From IMG/VR virus record IMGVR_UViG_3300006793_000262, positions 1 to 24,890 of that record: a stretch of 24,890 nucleotides of DNA; one strand, written 5' to 3'. The position numbers and the translations under genes are program-made. The stretch comes from a virus. Below are positions 1-7,823 of the stretch, one piece after another; the first letter of the stretch is position 1, and each line of letters starts with the position of its first letter. The notes beneath the pieces are model-generated. The model searched no databases, was not told the origin of the DNA, and saw nothing but the letters and a program-made list of their open reading frames with translations.

Positions 1-486
1 CTCTGGGTCCATAAGTGCTGATTTGATTATGTTAAATATTTGAGGACCAATTACAAATCTTCTAATTGGATTCTCTGGTGAAGTCTCATCTAAAGGATTT
101 TCATTTACAAACCCTTGGAAAATGTAACTTCTTTTTTTCCAATATTTACGACCCATATCTTCTAAAGAAGGATCTTTGAACCAAGGTCTTACCTCAGTTA
201 ATATTGGACATGTCTCATTCCACATTTCCATACAAGGAACTTGTACAGTAACTGGCCTTGCGTCTCCGCCTGCCACTCCTGGAAATGTTAGTCTGATCAT
301 TTGTCGTTCTACCCAAAAGAACGTGTTGTTTGGATCACTATCAGGCAAAAACCTCATCACTGCTGATGTGCCTTCGTCTATGTTCCAAAATGGGTATATT
401 GCGTTATCGCCTTGAGCTTTTGAACCACCGCCTGGTTTAGATTCCATTGATTGTAGTTTTGCTCTGATTTCTGCTAAAGATGCCAT
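1..486 (-). CDS. gp32: Single-stranded DNA-binding protein gp32 (partial, C-terminus outside window)
   Basis: The first 162 codons are present; the gene runs off the left edge. The product coats ssDNA during phage replication, recombination and repair. The N-terminus MASLAEIRAKLQ, then the OB-fold core with NAIYPFWNIDEG, VMRFLPDSDPNN and KYWKKRSYIFQGF, and the later segment RRFVIGPQIFNIIKSALMDP line up with T4 gp32 (AVIRFLP, KVFKYRFGKKIWDKI). The T4 zinc site (His64, Cys77, Cys87, Cys90) is degraded: only two cysteines remain in the segment VPCMEMWNETCPI, with Leu where the third Cys would be, so zinc binding is unlikely; marine relatives also lack it as far as I recall. AGGAG at 493-497 supports the start, and a near-consensus sigma70 promoter lies upstream, fitting early expression. 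Confidence 0.9.
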   Translation of the reverse strand, partial: MASLAEIRAKLQSMESKPGGGSKAQGDNAIYPFWNIDEGTSAVMRFLPDSDPNNTFFWVERQMIRLTFPGVAGGDARPVTVQVPCMEMWNETCPILTEVRPWFKDPSLEDMGRKYWKKRSYIFQGFVNENPLDETSPENPIRRFVIGPQIFNIIKSALMDPE

Positions 487-492
487 GTTTTT

Positions 493-511
493 CTCCTATA
501 TGCCATGTTTC
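493..511 (-). promoter_or_regulatory. gp32 ribosome-binding site flanked by an 11-bp direct repeat
   Basis: The Shine-Dalgarno sequence AGGAG (493-497) precedes the gp32 ATG at a normal distance. The sequence AAACATGGCAT, which spans the true start (480-490), is repeated just upstream of the SD (500-510), creating a second out-of-frame ATG. The repeat is seen directly; a regulatory role (decoy or gp32 autogenous operator) is a guess. Confidence 0.6.
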
Positions 512-548
512 GCTGTATCTTCTGTATTTAGGATACAACTGTTTTTTT

Positions 549-577
549 ATTATAATGCCTCGATGCAAAAAAGTCAA
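549..577 (-). promoter_or_regulatory. Sigma70-type early promoter of gp32
   Basis: Reading the minus strand, TTGACT (572-577) is followed by a 17-bp spacer and a perfect TATAAT (549-554). That is five of six bases at -35, six of six at -10, and ideal spacing. It lies in the intergenic gap about 60 nt upstream of the gp32 start. It should be recognised by unmodified host RNA polymerase, giving early transcription. Confidence 0.85.
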
Positions 578-594
578 GTACTTTTTTACAACTA

Positions 595-624
595 TTGGAA
601 AATTAAATTACTTTATTCTTCCAA
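595..624 (-). other. Inverted repeat in the gp32 upstream gap
   Basis: TTGGAA (595-600) and TTCCAA (619-624) form a 6-bp stem that can extend through further AU pairs with one mismatch. It lies downstream of the 486-aa gene (653-2113). No T-run follows on the minus strand, so it is not a canonical terminator; it could be an mRNA-stabilising 3' hairpin. Confidence 0.35.
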
Positions 625-630
625 CAAATT

Positions 631-638
631 TATTTATC
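631..638 (-). promoter_or_regulatory. Possible late promoter upstream of gp32
   Basis: GATAAATA on the minus strand is one base off the T4 late consensus TATAAATA and identical to the octamer used before several late genes here. It is 144 nt from the gp32 start, in the gap after the 486-aa gene. It may give a second, late gp32 transcript. Confidence 0.4.
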
Positions 639-652
639 TTTATAACGTAATA

Positions 653-2113
653 TTATATGATAAACTGGTCTAAAAATGCTTCATATGACTCTGTTGCTGT
701 CATAGGAGCAGTTTGTACATTGTGCTGACCTGCACTTAGTAGACTACTTTTAATTGCACCATACTCGAATTGGCTCAGTTGTCCACCAGCATTTAGTTTA
801 CTACTAATGCTATGTAAATAGTTTCCAAGTTTTTCGTCCTTTGCATTAAACCCTAATCTACTAACTTGATGTCCAAGTTTAGCATGAGGTGTGTCAAATT
901 CCATTAACTCGTCTTCTTTAAGTTGATCTTTAATATTTTCAAACGTTTCTTTTGCTATTGCGTTTGTAATGTAACTTTCAAAAGCATGTCTTTTACTAGC
1001 CATTACTTTTAAATTATCTAATACATTTGCAACTTTGTCATCAAAATGTGTTTCTGTAAATTTACTTTCTAAATCTAAATCGTCTTGTAATAATTCTACA
1101 TTATTATAATTTGTAACTGTTTCTACTGCATTTGCATAAGACTTAACACCACTTAATCTTTTTAAGTTTGTTTTAATATCATTAATATTTTCTACTGCTA
1201 ATGTCACAAACTCTTCATTGGTTTCGTTAACCAAGTTAGCCTTTCTTACATATCTAACAAATTCTCTAAGTTTGCCATAGTCTTTTGACATTTCTGTAAT
1301 TGCTTCGCCTATTTCGTCAAAAGTTTCTCCACCATTGTGTAGATGTCTTGCCATTGCTCTTGCGGCTTGTAAATTATTTTCTGCCATTTTAAACTTTTCT
1401 TCACCACGTTGTATTAAAATACTGTGAATATTTCTGCTTCTAGCACCACGTACTTCTTCGTTTACATCTTTATTGTGTCTAACAATAATTTTAACATTGT
1501 CTGCTAGTGGTTGATAACTGGACTTTCTGCTACCAGTCATTTTACCTAAACTGGCTTCGTTAACAGATTTCTTATTATATTCCTTAGTACCACCAAAATA
1601 GCCATCATCCTTGGCTTCACCATCACAAGTTTTACAAGATTTAGAACTTGAAGAGTCGCCATCTTTAAAACCTGTACCTTTACAGTCTACACAATCTTCC
1701 TCTTTCTTTTCTGGTATTGCTTGTAATCCTGATAGTTTTCTAATAGTATTAATTTCTTCCATAACATCTGCCATGTCCGTCTCCGCATTTCTTTTGATAT
1801 CTACTTTTTCGCCTTTAGGTTTAATTTTTTTGTCAAATATTTTGTAGTCAAAACTCATTAAATAATCTTGTGCAAGTTCTTTTAACATATCTCTTACAGG
1901 ACTTTCACTTAAATCCTGACTTGTTGCTAATAGTAATGCTTTTTCTTTAATATCTAATCTAGCAAGTAAGTTAGGTTCTGCTACAGCAAACCGTGTTGCT
2001 TCTTTTGGATTAATAACTTGATTACCGTCTTTATCAAAACTTCTTACTTCAAATCCAAAGCCTTTTAAGACATTAAAAGTTTTTTCTGCTACTGTTTCTA
2101 TATTAATTGACAT
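653..2113 (-). CDS. Unknown phage protein, 486 aa, with a CxxC zinc-finger-like insert
   Basis: I do not recognise a characterised family. The protein is largely hydrophilic and predicted helical. A zinc-ribbon-like motif occurs at about residues 141-163: Cys141-x2-Cys144-Lys-Gly-Thr-Gly, a Ser-rich linker, then Cys160-x2-Cys163-Asp-Gly. This resembles one DnaJ-type CxxCxGxG repeat pair. The C-terminal half (roughly 280-486) is long, helical and Asn/Glu/Lys-rich. The start is supported by a late-promoter octamer, GATAAATA, ending 5 nt before the ATG (see 2119-2126). Late expression and its place after gp17 and the glycosyltransferase-like gene suggest a virion or assembly role; that is inference from context only. 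Confidence 0.8.
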   Translation of the reverse strand: MSINIETVAEKTFNVLKGFGFEVRSFDKDGNQVINPKEATRFAVAEPNLLARLDIKEKALLLATSQDLSESPVRDMLKELAQDYLMSFDYKIFDKKIKPKGEKVDIKRNAETDMADVMEEINTIRKLSGLQAIPEKKEEDCVDCKGTGFKDGDSSSSKSCKTCDGEAKDDGYFGGTKEYNKKSVNEASLGKMTGSRKSSYQPLADNVKIIVRHNKDVNEEVRGARSRNIHSILIQRGEEKFKMAENNLQAARAMARHLHNGGETFDEIGEAITEMSKDYGKLREFVRYVRKANLVNETNEEFVTLAVENINDIKTNLKRLSGVKSYANAVETVTNYNNVELLQDDLDLESKFTETHFDDKVANVLDNLKVMASKRHAFESYITNAIAKETFENIKDQLKEDELMEFDTPHAKLGHQVSRLGFNAKDEKLGNYLHSISSKLNAGGQLSQFEYGAIKSSLLSAGQHNVQTAPMTATESYEAFLDQFII

Positions 2114-2117
2114 AATA

Positions 2118-3320
2118 CTATTTATCTATTTGATTGTTTTCAAAGTAATTGTTAATGTTGTCAAGTATAGTATCTTCTTCTAGATGCAATTTAAAGGTAT
2201 TGTAATTGTGTATTAAAACATCTTTCATATCGTAAATAATATCTACCCATTGCTCATCAGAATACTCAGTCAATTCTTTGTATAACCTACATAATTCGTT
2301 CATTCGTGCTTCATTATCAGTTATGCCGTCGTATTCTTCTGACCACCATTTATCAAAAGTTTTAAATCCCTTATCTTTTAATAATTGTAAGGAGCCAGGT
2401 GTTGCACAATATACAAATGGTTTAACATTTTTAAAAGACTGAGATGCCTTTTCTGTTAAAATAACAGGTCCGTTTTCTATAAATCTTGTTTCTGTACTAA
2501 AATCAACATAGGAGTTTGTTGCAAGAGTTTGGTAACGTTCAAATGCTCCACTCCAATTACCTTCTTGTGGATTTAAATCTGTATTAAAAGGAAGTAAATG
2601 CTCAAACGGATATGTTTTTGTTGTGTACCGTCTTAATTCTTCTACAGTACAGGCAAGTGTATGATGATTACTTTTAAGTAAATTGTTTTGAAAAGCATAA
2701 TTAAATAAATTTAATCTATGTTCTCTTGGTTTGTTATTAAGACATAATATTTTAAATTGTCTTTTAGTATGAGATTTAATTTGTTTAATTTTATCATCTA
2801 AAATATTAGGATTATAAGAAACCTTAGAGTAAAACAAATAATGTATAGGGATATATGTAAAGTCTAAAGAATTTATATTATAATAATATCCTAATACTAT
2901 AAACCTTTCTTTACTTAAATTATATTTTTTAATTGTATTAATTAGAATCTTATGGAAAAATAAATCATTTTTTTGTGTACTACTTACATCAGGTAGTAAA
3001 TCATCTATAATTGTATCTATAACAATATTGTAATTGCTATCATTAACAATATGATCGGGTATTGTAAAATAAAAATTTTCTGTTACTATGTTCTCTATGA
3101 TAAGTTCATTACTAAATTGTATGTGATAAATTAACTTGTCTATGTTTTTGAAAAAATCATATCTATTAAATATACCACTCTCAATAGCATATTTTTTATA
3201 AGAGTCTTCTGAAGTAAATGCTAATGGAAGATGTTTATGCCTATATGTTTTAATAATGTCTTCTTGGGAATATCCGTTAGGAATAGTTATATCTTTTCCT
3301 TTAAAGTTAAAAGTTGCCAT
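2118..3320 (-). CDS. Glycosyltransferase-like conserved phage protein, 400 aa
   Basis: Two blocks suggest a nucleotide-sugar glycosyltransferase-like fold. The first is CLNNKPREHRLNLF at about residues 193-206. The second runs from about residue 287 to 331: it begins LTEKASQSF, continues with KPFVYCATPGSLQLL and GFKTFDKWW, and ends in an acidic EEYD. The TEK...KPFv...PGsl...GFkTFd pattern recurs, from memory, in putative glycosyltransferases of marine phages and bacteria. The N-terminal 180 residues are Ile/Asn/Tyr-rich and unassigned. The donor and acceptor are unknown; virion or cell-surface glycan modification is possible. Its ATG overlaps the gp17 stop by one base (TAATG), so translation is probably coupled to the terminase. 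Confidence 0.6.
   Translation of the reverse strand: MATFNFKGKDITIPNGYSQEDIIKTYRHKHLPLAFTSEDSYKKYAIESGIFNRYDFFKNIDKLIYHIQFSNELIIENIVTENFYFTIPDHIVNDSNYNIVIDTIIDDLLPDVSSTQKNDLFFHKILINTIKKYNLSKERFIVLGYYYNINSLDFTYIPIHYLFYSKVSYNPNILDDKIKQIKSHTKRQFKILCLNNKPREHRLNLFNYAFQNNLLKSNHHTLACTVEELRRYTTKTYPFEHLLPFNTDLNPQEGNWSGAFERYQTLATNSYVDFSTETRFIENGPVILTEKASQSFKNVKPFVYCATPGSLQLLKDKGFKTFDKWWSEEYDGITDNEARMNELCRLYKELTEYSDEQWVDIIYDMKDVLIHNYNTFKLHLEEDTILDNINNYFENNQIDK
2119..2126 (-). promoter_or_regulatory. Late promoter (leaderless type) of the 486-aa gene
   Basis: GATAAATA is followed by GTATT and then the ATG at 2113. The spacing of 5 nt puts the expected late start site at the A of the ATG. The octamer overlaps the TAG stop of the upstream gene. 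No Shine-Dalgarno sequence is present. Confidence 0.7.
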
Positions 3321-4903
3321 TAGATAAGTGGCATAGGTTGATCCCAGTCGTCGTCATCATCTGAATTAAAGTCGTCCCAACCAAGACCACTATTTACAGC
3401 ATTGTAAACATCATCTTCAAAGGTGCTTATAAAATCTATCATTCTAAGTCCTAAAGTAAGACTCATAACTAAATCGTCTGATTGTCCAGGCTTTGCTTTA
3501 AAGGTATTTGCTGTGGATACAAAGTTTTTTAACTCACTCATTAACATTTTACTGCCTAGTTTTATCTTATCATGTTCTATTAATCGTTTAAGATTTAAAC
3601 AAGACTCTATCTTTGTTTTATGTGTTGTATAATAACCTCTGCGACCTTTCTTTCCTTGTACTTTCTTTGGTTCATGTAGCATTTCTCCAGGGAAATTTTC
3701 CTCCCCAGTATCTCTAATTACTACTAATGCCGCCTCTCCAATAGCATTGTTTTCCACACTCCAATAAATTTGTGGTGCACCTTGGTCTTTTATATATTGC
3801 ATTACTTCCATACAGACCTTTATCTGCCCTTCTATAGGAGTTTTATTGTGGCACCACTCTGCTACTTGTACCATACTAGGAAGTTCCATAACCTGTATTG
3901 CGGCATTGTCTCCGCCTGTACCAGTACTTGGATCTAGTGATAATACATAAATTCCCTCTGGTGTTGGATGTTTATACCATCTGACTTGTCCACTTTTAAG
4001 TATAGGTTCTTTACCATTCATTTCTAATAACTTTAATGGATCTATTAATGTTTCATCATATATTACAAATTCACATTCGTGTTCACGTTTAAAACGTTCT
4101 TCGCCAATTCTTCCTCTTTCTTCTGTTGCCCATATGGCATCTCTATCTGGGTGCTGGTCCCAGATTGCTAACATAGGCTTAAATCCATTTACACCTACAT
4201 CTTGCTCATTACCATGTTCATCAAAAAGTTTATTTGCTTGATTCCATATCATAGCAAATGTGTCTTCATCACTATTAGGTGTTGATGTAATAATACATTT
4301 ACCACCAGTTGCCAATGTAGGCGATAAAGAAGTCCAGAATTCACTCGCAATTCGTTGTGGTACAAATGCAAACTCATCTAAGTATACTAATGTAAGTGAC
4401 ATACCCCTACCAGTATTTTCTGTTGTTGTACTTGCTACTATTCTACTTCCATTATCAAACGACATAGAACCTTTATTGTATTCTGTTACACCGGCTCTAA
4501 TATGATCTGGTACACTTTCGTATGCGTATCTAATACGTTGCATAATTTCCTGAGCACCTGCTTGTTTGTGAGCCGCAACTAATATTGTACTATCAGGCTT
4601 AAACATAGCATACCACAGCAAGTATCCTGCGGCTACAGTAGTTTTACCCATCTGTCTACCCAGCATGTTTATACTGTATCTGTAATTATTATAGTTTTCT
4701 ATTAGATCTAACTGATATTTAAAAGGGTCAAAATCTATACCACCTTTTGTAGGATGTTGTATTTTTACATGATTAGTCATAAAATACAGAGGGCCACCCA
4801 CAGGATCTGCACAATTTTTAAAATCTTGAATAGTATCTGGGGTATATGCGACCTTGCTATAGCCTTGTTTAACCAGACTGGTATCTGCTGTTCCTCGTGC
4901 CAT
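3320..4903 (-). CDS. gp17: Terminase large subunit gp17
   Basis: This is the packaging motor ATPase and headful nuclease that docks on the portal. The N-terminal ATPase has a Walker A GRQMGKTT (residues 82-89; T4 has SRQLGKTT), Walker B LVYLDE (172-177) and coupling motif ITSTPN (205-210). The C-terminal RNase-H-like nuclease has its acidic triad at Asp324 (LSLDPSTGTGGD), Glu384 (SVENN) and Asp476 or Asp477 (QSDDLVMSL). Its 527 aa is somewhat shorter than T4's roughly 610. The C-terminus is a run of Asp (about 514-521). A perfect TATAAATA late promoter sits 5 nt before the ATG. Confidence 0.96.
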   Translation of the reverse strand: MARGTADTSLVKQGYSKVAYTPDTIQDFKNCADPVGGPLYFMTNHVKIQHPTKGGIDFDPFKYQLDLIENYNNYRYSINMLGRQMGKTTVAAGYLLWYAMFKPDSTILVAAHKQAGAQEIMQRIRYAYESVPDHIRAGVTEYNKGSMSFDNGSRIVASTTTENTGRGMSLTLVYLDEFAFVPQRIASEFWTSLSPTLATGGKCIITSTPNSDEDTFAMIWNQANKLFDEHGNEQDVGVNGFKPMLAIWDQHPDRDAIWATEERGRIGEERFKREHECEFVIYDETLIDPLKLLEMNGKEPILKSGQVRWYKHPTPEGIYVLSLDPSTGTGGDNAAIQVMELPSMVQVAEWCHNKTPIEGQIKVCMEVMQYIKDQGAPQIYWSVENNAIGEAALVVIRDTGEENFPGEMLHEPKKVQGKKGRRGYYTTHKTKIESCLNLKRLIEHDKIKLGSKMLMSELKNFVSTANTFKAKPGQSDDLVMSLTLGLRMIDFISTFEDDVYNAVNSGLGWDDFNSDDDDDWDQPMPLI

Positions 4904-4908
4904 ATTAC

Positions 4909-4916
4909 TATTTATA
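4909..4916 (-). promoter_or_regulatory. Late promoter (leaderless type) of gp17
   Basis: TATAAATA, an exact T4 late consensus, is followed by GTAAT and then the gp17 ATG. The TAA stop of the preceding SGNH-like gene is embedded in the octamer. No Shine-Dalgarno sequence precedes the start. Confidence 0.8.
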
Positions 4917-5787
4917 CAGTAATTATACTTGGATTTGGTTTTTTGTGTAGATTATGTTTTAATATCCAGTCATATAGATGTTGAGCTATAGCCATATGCC
5001 CTAATTTATCAGGATGTACTGTATATTCTTCAATAGAATATTTTTTAGAGATGGCTTTACCTGAAAAGGCACTTAAAGGAATAACTCTTTTATCTTTTGT
5101 TAATGATCTTAAAGTTTGATCTATGAAGGGTTTTTCTGGAGCATCATCAGATACAGCGGCAGAATATATTAAAAAAGGAATATTTCGTTTGATTAAAAAA
5201 TTTTTTATTAGGGAAAGATTTTTATACATATATTCTAAATGCTCTACATAATTTGTAAATCGTGTGAGAAGCCATTGTGTTGCAAATTCCTTAACTTTTT
5301 TTACATCATCCGCATCAATATGTTCTTCAGGTACACTTACAAACAAAGGTTCTTGTATGTCTAGATAATCAGTACTTTTCCTAACGTAAGAAATCATATA
5401 TCCAAAGCCACCTGTTTCGTTATTATTAACTTCTGTTCCTTTTGCCATAACAACAGGAGTAATATCTTGATTTTTAAATATACCGTCTCTTGCCTTAACT
5501 GTTCCTATACTTCTATATGTAATATAAGAATACTCTGCGACAACAAACAGTCTATCAAATGTTTTGAATTTATTATAATACTGATTACAGAAATTTTGTA
5601 TATCGAATACTTGCATGTCGCAAGGTTTGGCAACTAAGGAATGATTCCATAAATTATTACAATTAGTTAAATTTGCAAATTCATCTACCCAAGAATAGGT
5701 ATCTGTTGTTTTAAATAGACTTCTTTCGTGACCTTTACCCCATCCTGAGGCATAACTTGTTCCGTCTACATATAGATCGGTAAACAT
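4912..5787 (-). CDS. SGNH/GDSL-hydrolase-like protein, 291 aa
   Basis: SGNH hydrolases are esterases or acetylhydrolases, often acting on glycans. The block-I nucleophile region reads VDGTSYASGWG (about residues 7-17), with Ser11 in a GTS variant of GDS. The block-V region near the C-terminus reads TVHPDKLGHMAIAQHL, with His258 as the likely catalytic base. The Asp usually found three residues before that His is Tyr here, with Glu253 and Glu254 nearby, so the triad is imperfect. No signal peptide or membrane segment is visible. It lies between an acidic unknown protein and gp17. A role in decorating or trimming surface glycans together with the neighbouring glycosyltransferase-like gene is inference. 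Confidence 0.6.
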   Translation of the reverse strand: MFTDLYVDGTSYASGWGKGHERSLFKTTDTYSWVDEFANLTNCNNLWNHSLVAKPCDMQVFDIQNFCNQYYNKFKTFDRLFVVAEYSYITYRSIGTVKARDGIFKNQDITPVVMAKGTEVNNNETGGFGYMISYVRKSTDYLDIQEPLFVSVPEEHIDADDVKKVKEFATQWLLTRFTNYVEHLEYMYKNLSLIKNFLIKRNIPFLIYSAAVSDDAPEKPFIDQTLRSLTKDKRVIPLSAFSGKAISKKYSIEEYTVHPDKLGHMAIAQHLYDWILKHNLHKKPNPSIITV

Positions 5788-5791
5788 GAAT

Positions 5792-7054
5792 TTATGAAAG
5801 TCGTTTTGCTAATTTATCTTTGATGTAGTTTACTAAAACTTCTTTATCTGTTGAGTATGAAGCGTCTGCATCGCTAGTGCCACATGGTGATTCTTCATCA
5901 CTATCAGGCTCTACTACTTGTACTTCAGGTTCATCATGTGCTTCTGGTTCGTCGTCTGCTTCTGGTTCATCTTTATACATGTCTTGTGGTAAAGTAAGTC
6001 CTGCCATTTTAAGTACTTTTGCAAGTTCTTGCATATCATCGCCACTTGCTTCTATACTTACAGAACCTTTATCAGTATTTTTATGTTGCTTAAATTCTAC
6101 TGAACCTTCAACATGTTCAGGGGAATCTGCATCACCATAAGCATCACTCATTGCTTCTGAAAGTCCTGCTAACATTTTTAATTCGTCTAAATTAATTGCT
6201 TCTATTTCCATACCTTCTTCTATATCTGCTAGTTTGACTTTTACTACTTTTCCATCATCTGTTTGAACAATAGCCTCATCATCTGCTTTAGGCATAGTAG
6301 AATTAATAACTCTAACTTGTCCTAAATCTTTATGTGTTTTTTGCTGTCCTACATCTTCAGGACCTTGATCAGGTTGATCAGGTTGTTGTGGTTCTTGTGG
6401 TTCTACTTCTGGTTCTACATCTTGTGCAAATTTTTCTTTATGTCTTGATATACTATCAACTGCATCTGAACCAGTTAAACTATCTAGAACAGGTTTAATG
6501 AACTGAAAAAACGGTTGTGCATGTGAAGGTGGAATTCCTTCTCCTTTCTTCATCATACCGTAAGCCATCATTACCTTTTGTGTTAATGCAGTATCATCTC
6601 CTACCATTTTTTGCACAGCCTCTCTAGACAGTTCTTCTTCTATAGATTCTATTTGTCCGGAAGCAATTTCGTTAGGCCCTGGTATTTTACCACCATCAGG
6701 ATCATTAATGCCCATATCTGATCTTGTTTTACCTTGTCTTTGCCATGCAGGTACATCAAGATCTTTTTGCATTGATGCTTGTTTATCGGCTACTACTTTA
6801 CTTGATATTTTATTCAACTGTATTAACTTAGGTAAATGTCCTGCTTGAATCATTGGGTCTAAAAGACCTAGTAATATTTCTATTTGTTCTGATTCTGCGG
6901 CTGGTAGTGCCTTACCTTGCTGTAAATGAGTTCTAGCACTTTGTAATCTACTAGTAATTAGGCCAGCCATTTCTGCTCCGCCTAATGTTCTAATTCTACT
7001 TATATCAGTAGTCTTCATTACTGGTTCAGCCTCTATAATTTTCTTATCTGACAT
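5792..7054 (-). CDS. Acidic conserved phage protein, 420 aa, function unknown
   Basis: No characterised domain is recognised. The protein is strongly acidic and low-complexity in two places: a Pro/Gln/Glu/Asp linker at about residues 212-237 (repeats of EPQEP and QPDQ), and a C-terminal acidic repeat (DEPEADDEPEAHDEPEVQ, about 363-380). Between them are a segment resembling a small beta domain (DGKVVKVKLADIEEGMEIEA) and an amphipathic helix, MQELAKVLKMAGL, of a type I have seen in marine T4-like phage proteins. A short basic helix ends the chain (VNYIKDKLAKRLS). The ATG is preceded by AGAGG. Its position next to the packaging genes suggests head or scaffold association, unproven. Confidence 0.7.
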   Translation of the reverse strand: MSDKKIIEAEPVMKTTDISRIRTLGGAEMAGLITSRLQSARTHLQQGKALPAAESEQIEILLGLLDPMIQAGHLPKLIQLNKISSKVVADKQASMQKDLDVPAWQRQGKTRSDMGINDPDGGKIPGPNEIASGQIESIEEELSREAVQKMVGDDTALTQKVMMAYGMMKKGEGIPPSHAQPFFQFIKPVLDSLTGSDAVDSISRHKEKFAQDVEPEVEPQEPQQPDQPDQGPEDVGQQKTHKDLGQVRVINSTMPKADDEAIVQTDDGKVVKVKLADIEEGMEIEAINLDELKMLAGLSEAMSDAYGDADSPEHVEGSVEFKQHKNTDKGSVSIEASGDDMQELAKVLKMAGLTLPQDMYKDEPEADDEPEAHDEPEVQVVEPDSDEESPCGTSDADASYSTDKEVLVNYIKDKLAKRLS

Positions 7055-7056
7055 TG

Positions 7057-7752
7057 TTACGACCTCTTACTACTTTGAGAAATAACATCAACAGTTTTAC
7101 TTGATTCTGTACCTCTACCCATATTCGGTAATCCGTGTATTTGAGCACCTAGTTCTGCTAAGTCATCGCCCATTAATTCGTCTTTACTAGGATAGTTACG
7201 GAAATAGTCTGCGCCTTTCTCTGCTTTAATTTTTGCTAATTCCTCTAAAAACTTTTTATTATATTCTTCACCAAAGAAGTTTGCTTTAAAATCAACATCT
7301 GCATTTTCATTTTCGTAATGTTCCATACTTTCATCGTTGAGTAGTGCATCTTCTTCTGAAACTTGTCTGTCTACATCTTCTTTTGCTCTAAGTTCTGCCA
7401 TTTCAGATTCTATTCTTCTAGGATCTTTAACACCATAAGCAAGGACTCTTTCGTGATCCATACCTAAATTAACAGCCAACCATACTTCTAATATTCTTTC
7501 GTTGACTGGGTACTTTAAAATAATATCTGTACTACATACTTCTGATGTACATTGTGTACCTTTTGCTCTATAAAATTCTTTTGGATTCTCTTCTATAGGT
7601 GTTCTTTTAAATGGTGTAGCACTGACAAGGTTATATTTGTCTAGACATTTTTCTAACATGTCCATTTGATCAGAACCACAATCAGCGGCAAACTTTACTC
7701 TGTAGCCGTACTCTTTGTTGAATGATTCTGTTATATAGTCTTTAAGTTTCAT
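7057..7752 (-). CDS. Conserved marine T4-like phage protein, 231 aa, function unknown
   Basis: The N-terminus KLKDYITESFNKEYGYRVKF, a central segment with ATPFKRTPIEENPKEF and EVCSTDIILKYPVNERILEV, and VLAYGVKDPRR look like a compact alpha/beta domain; the rest is a charged helical tail. From memory this resembles a protein shared by marine cyano- and pelagimyoviruses and lacking an assigned function. The start is supported by GGAG 7-8 nt upstream and a GATAAATA late promoter 33 nt upstream. The next gene starts 2 nt after its stop, so the two are probably co-translated. Confidence 0.75.
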   Translation of the reverse strand: MKLKDYITESFNKEYGYRVKFAADCGSDQMDMLEKCLDKYNLVSATPFKRTPIEENPKEFYRAKGTQCTSEVCSTDIILKYPVNERILEVWLAVNLGMDHERVLAYGVKDPRRIESEMAELRAKEDVDRQVSEEDALLNDESMEHYENENADVDFKANFFGEEYNKKFLEELAKIKAEKGADYFRNYPSKDELMGDDLAELGAQIHGLPNMGRGTESSKTVDVISQSSKRS

Positions 7753-7753
7753 A

Positions 7754-7770
7754 TTTAAACTCCGTTTAAA
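7754..7770 (-). promoter_or_regulatory. Hairpin holding the RBS of the 231-aa gene
   Basis: On the minus strand TTTAAAC (7764-7770) and GTTTAAA (7754-7760) are a perfect inverted repeat with the 3-nt loop GGA. The Shine-Dalgarno GGAG sits in the loop and first stem base. The hairpin lies just upstream of the ATG at 7752 and could modulate ribosome access. Confidence 0.5.
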
Positions 7771-7785
7771 CTTCGTTGTTACACT

Positions 7786-7793
7786 TATTTATC
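7786..7793 (-). promoter_or_regulatory. Late promoter of the 231-aa gene (leadered type)
   Basis: GATAAATA lies 33 nt before the ATG at 7752. The leader it would produce contains the GGAG ribosome-binding site. It is divergent from the plus-strand octamer at 7811-7818. Confidence 0.7.
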
Positions 7794-7810
7794 AGAATAC
7801 AGATATTTTT

Positions 7811-7818
7811 GCTAAATA
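7811..7818 (+). promoter_or_regulatory. Putative late promoter (leaderless type) of the 36-aa gene
   Basis: GCTAAATA differs from TATAAATA at two positions. It is followed by ATTGC and the ATG at 7824, the same 5-nt spacing seen at the other leaderless-type starts. The spacing is the main support, given the weaker match. Confidence 0.5.
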
Positions 7819-7823
7819 ATTGC

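Noticed and set aside
595-624. Terminator for the 486-aa gene
   Set aside because: Stem is present but lacks GC and a following T-run, so I list it only as an inverted repeat.
485-673. 62-aa plus-strand ORF in the gp32 upstream gap
   Set aside because: AT-rich Phe/Tyr/Leu composition typical of non-coding sequence; it covers the gp32 promoter on the opposite strand.
5877-6140. Ser/Gly-rich plus-strand ORF opposite the acidic 420-aa gene
   Set aside because: It is the antisense of the low-complexity Asp/Glu/Pro repeats; no promoter or RBS, and composition is an artefact of the repeat.
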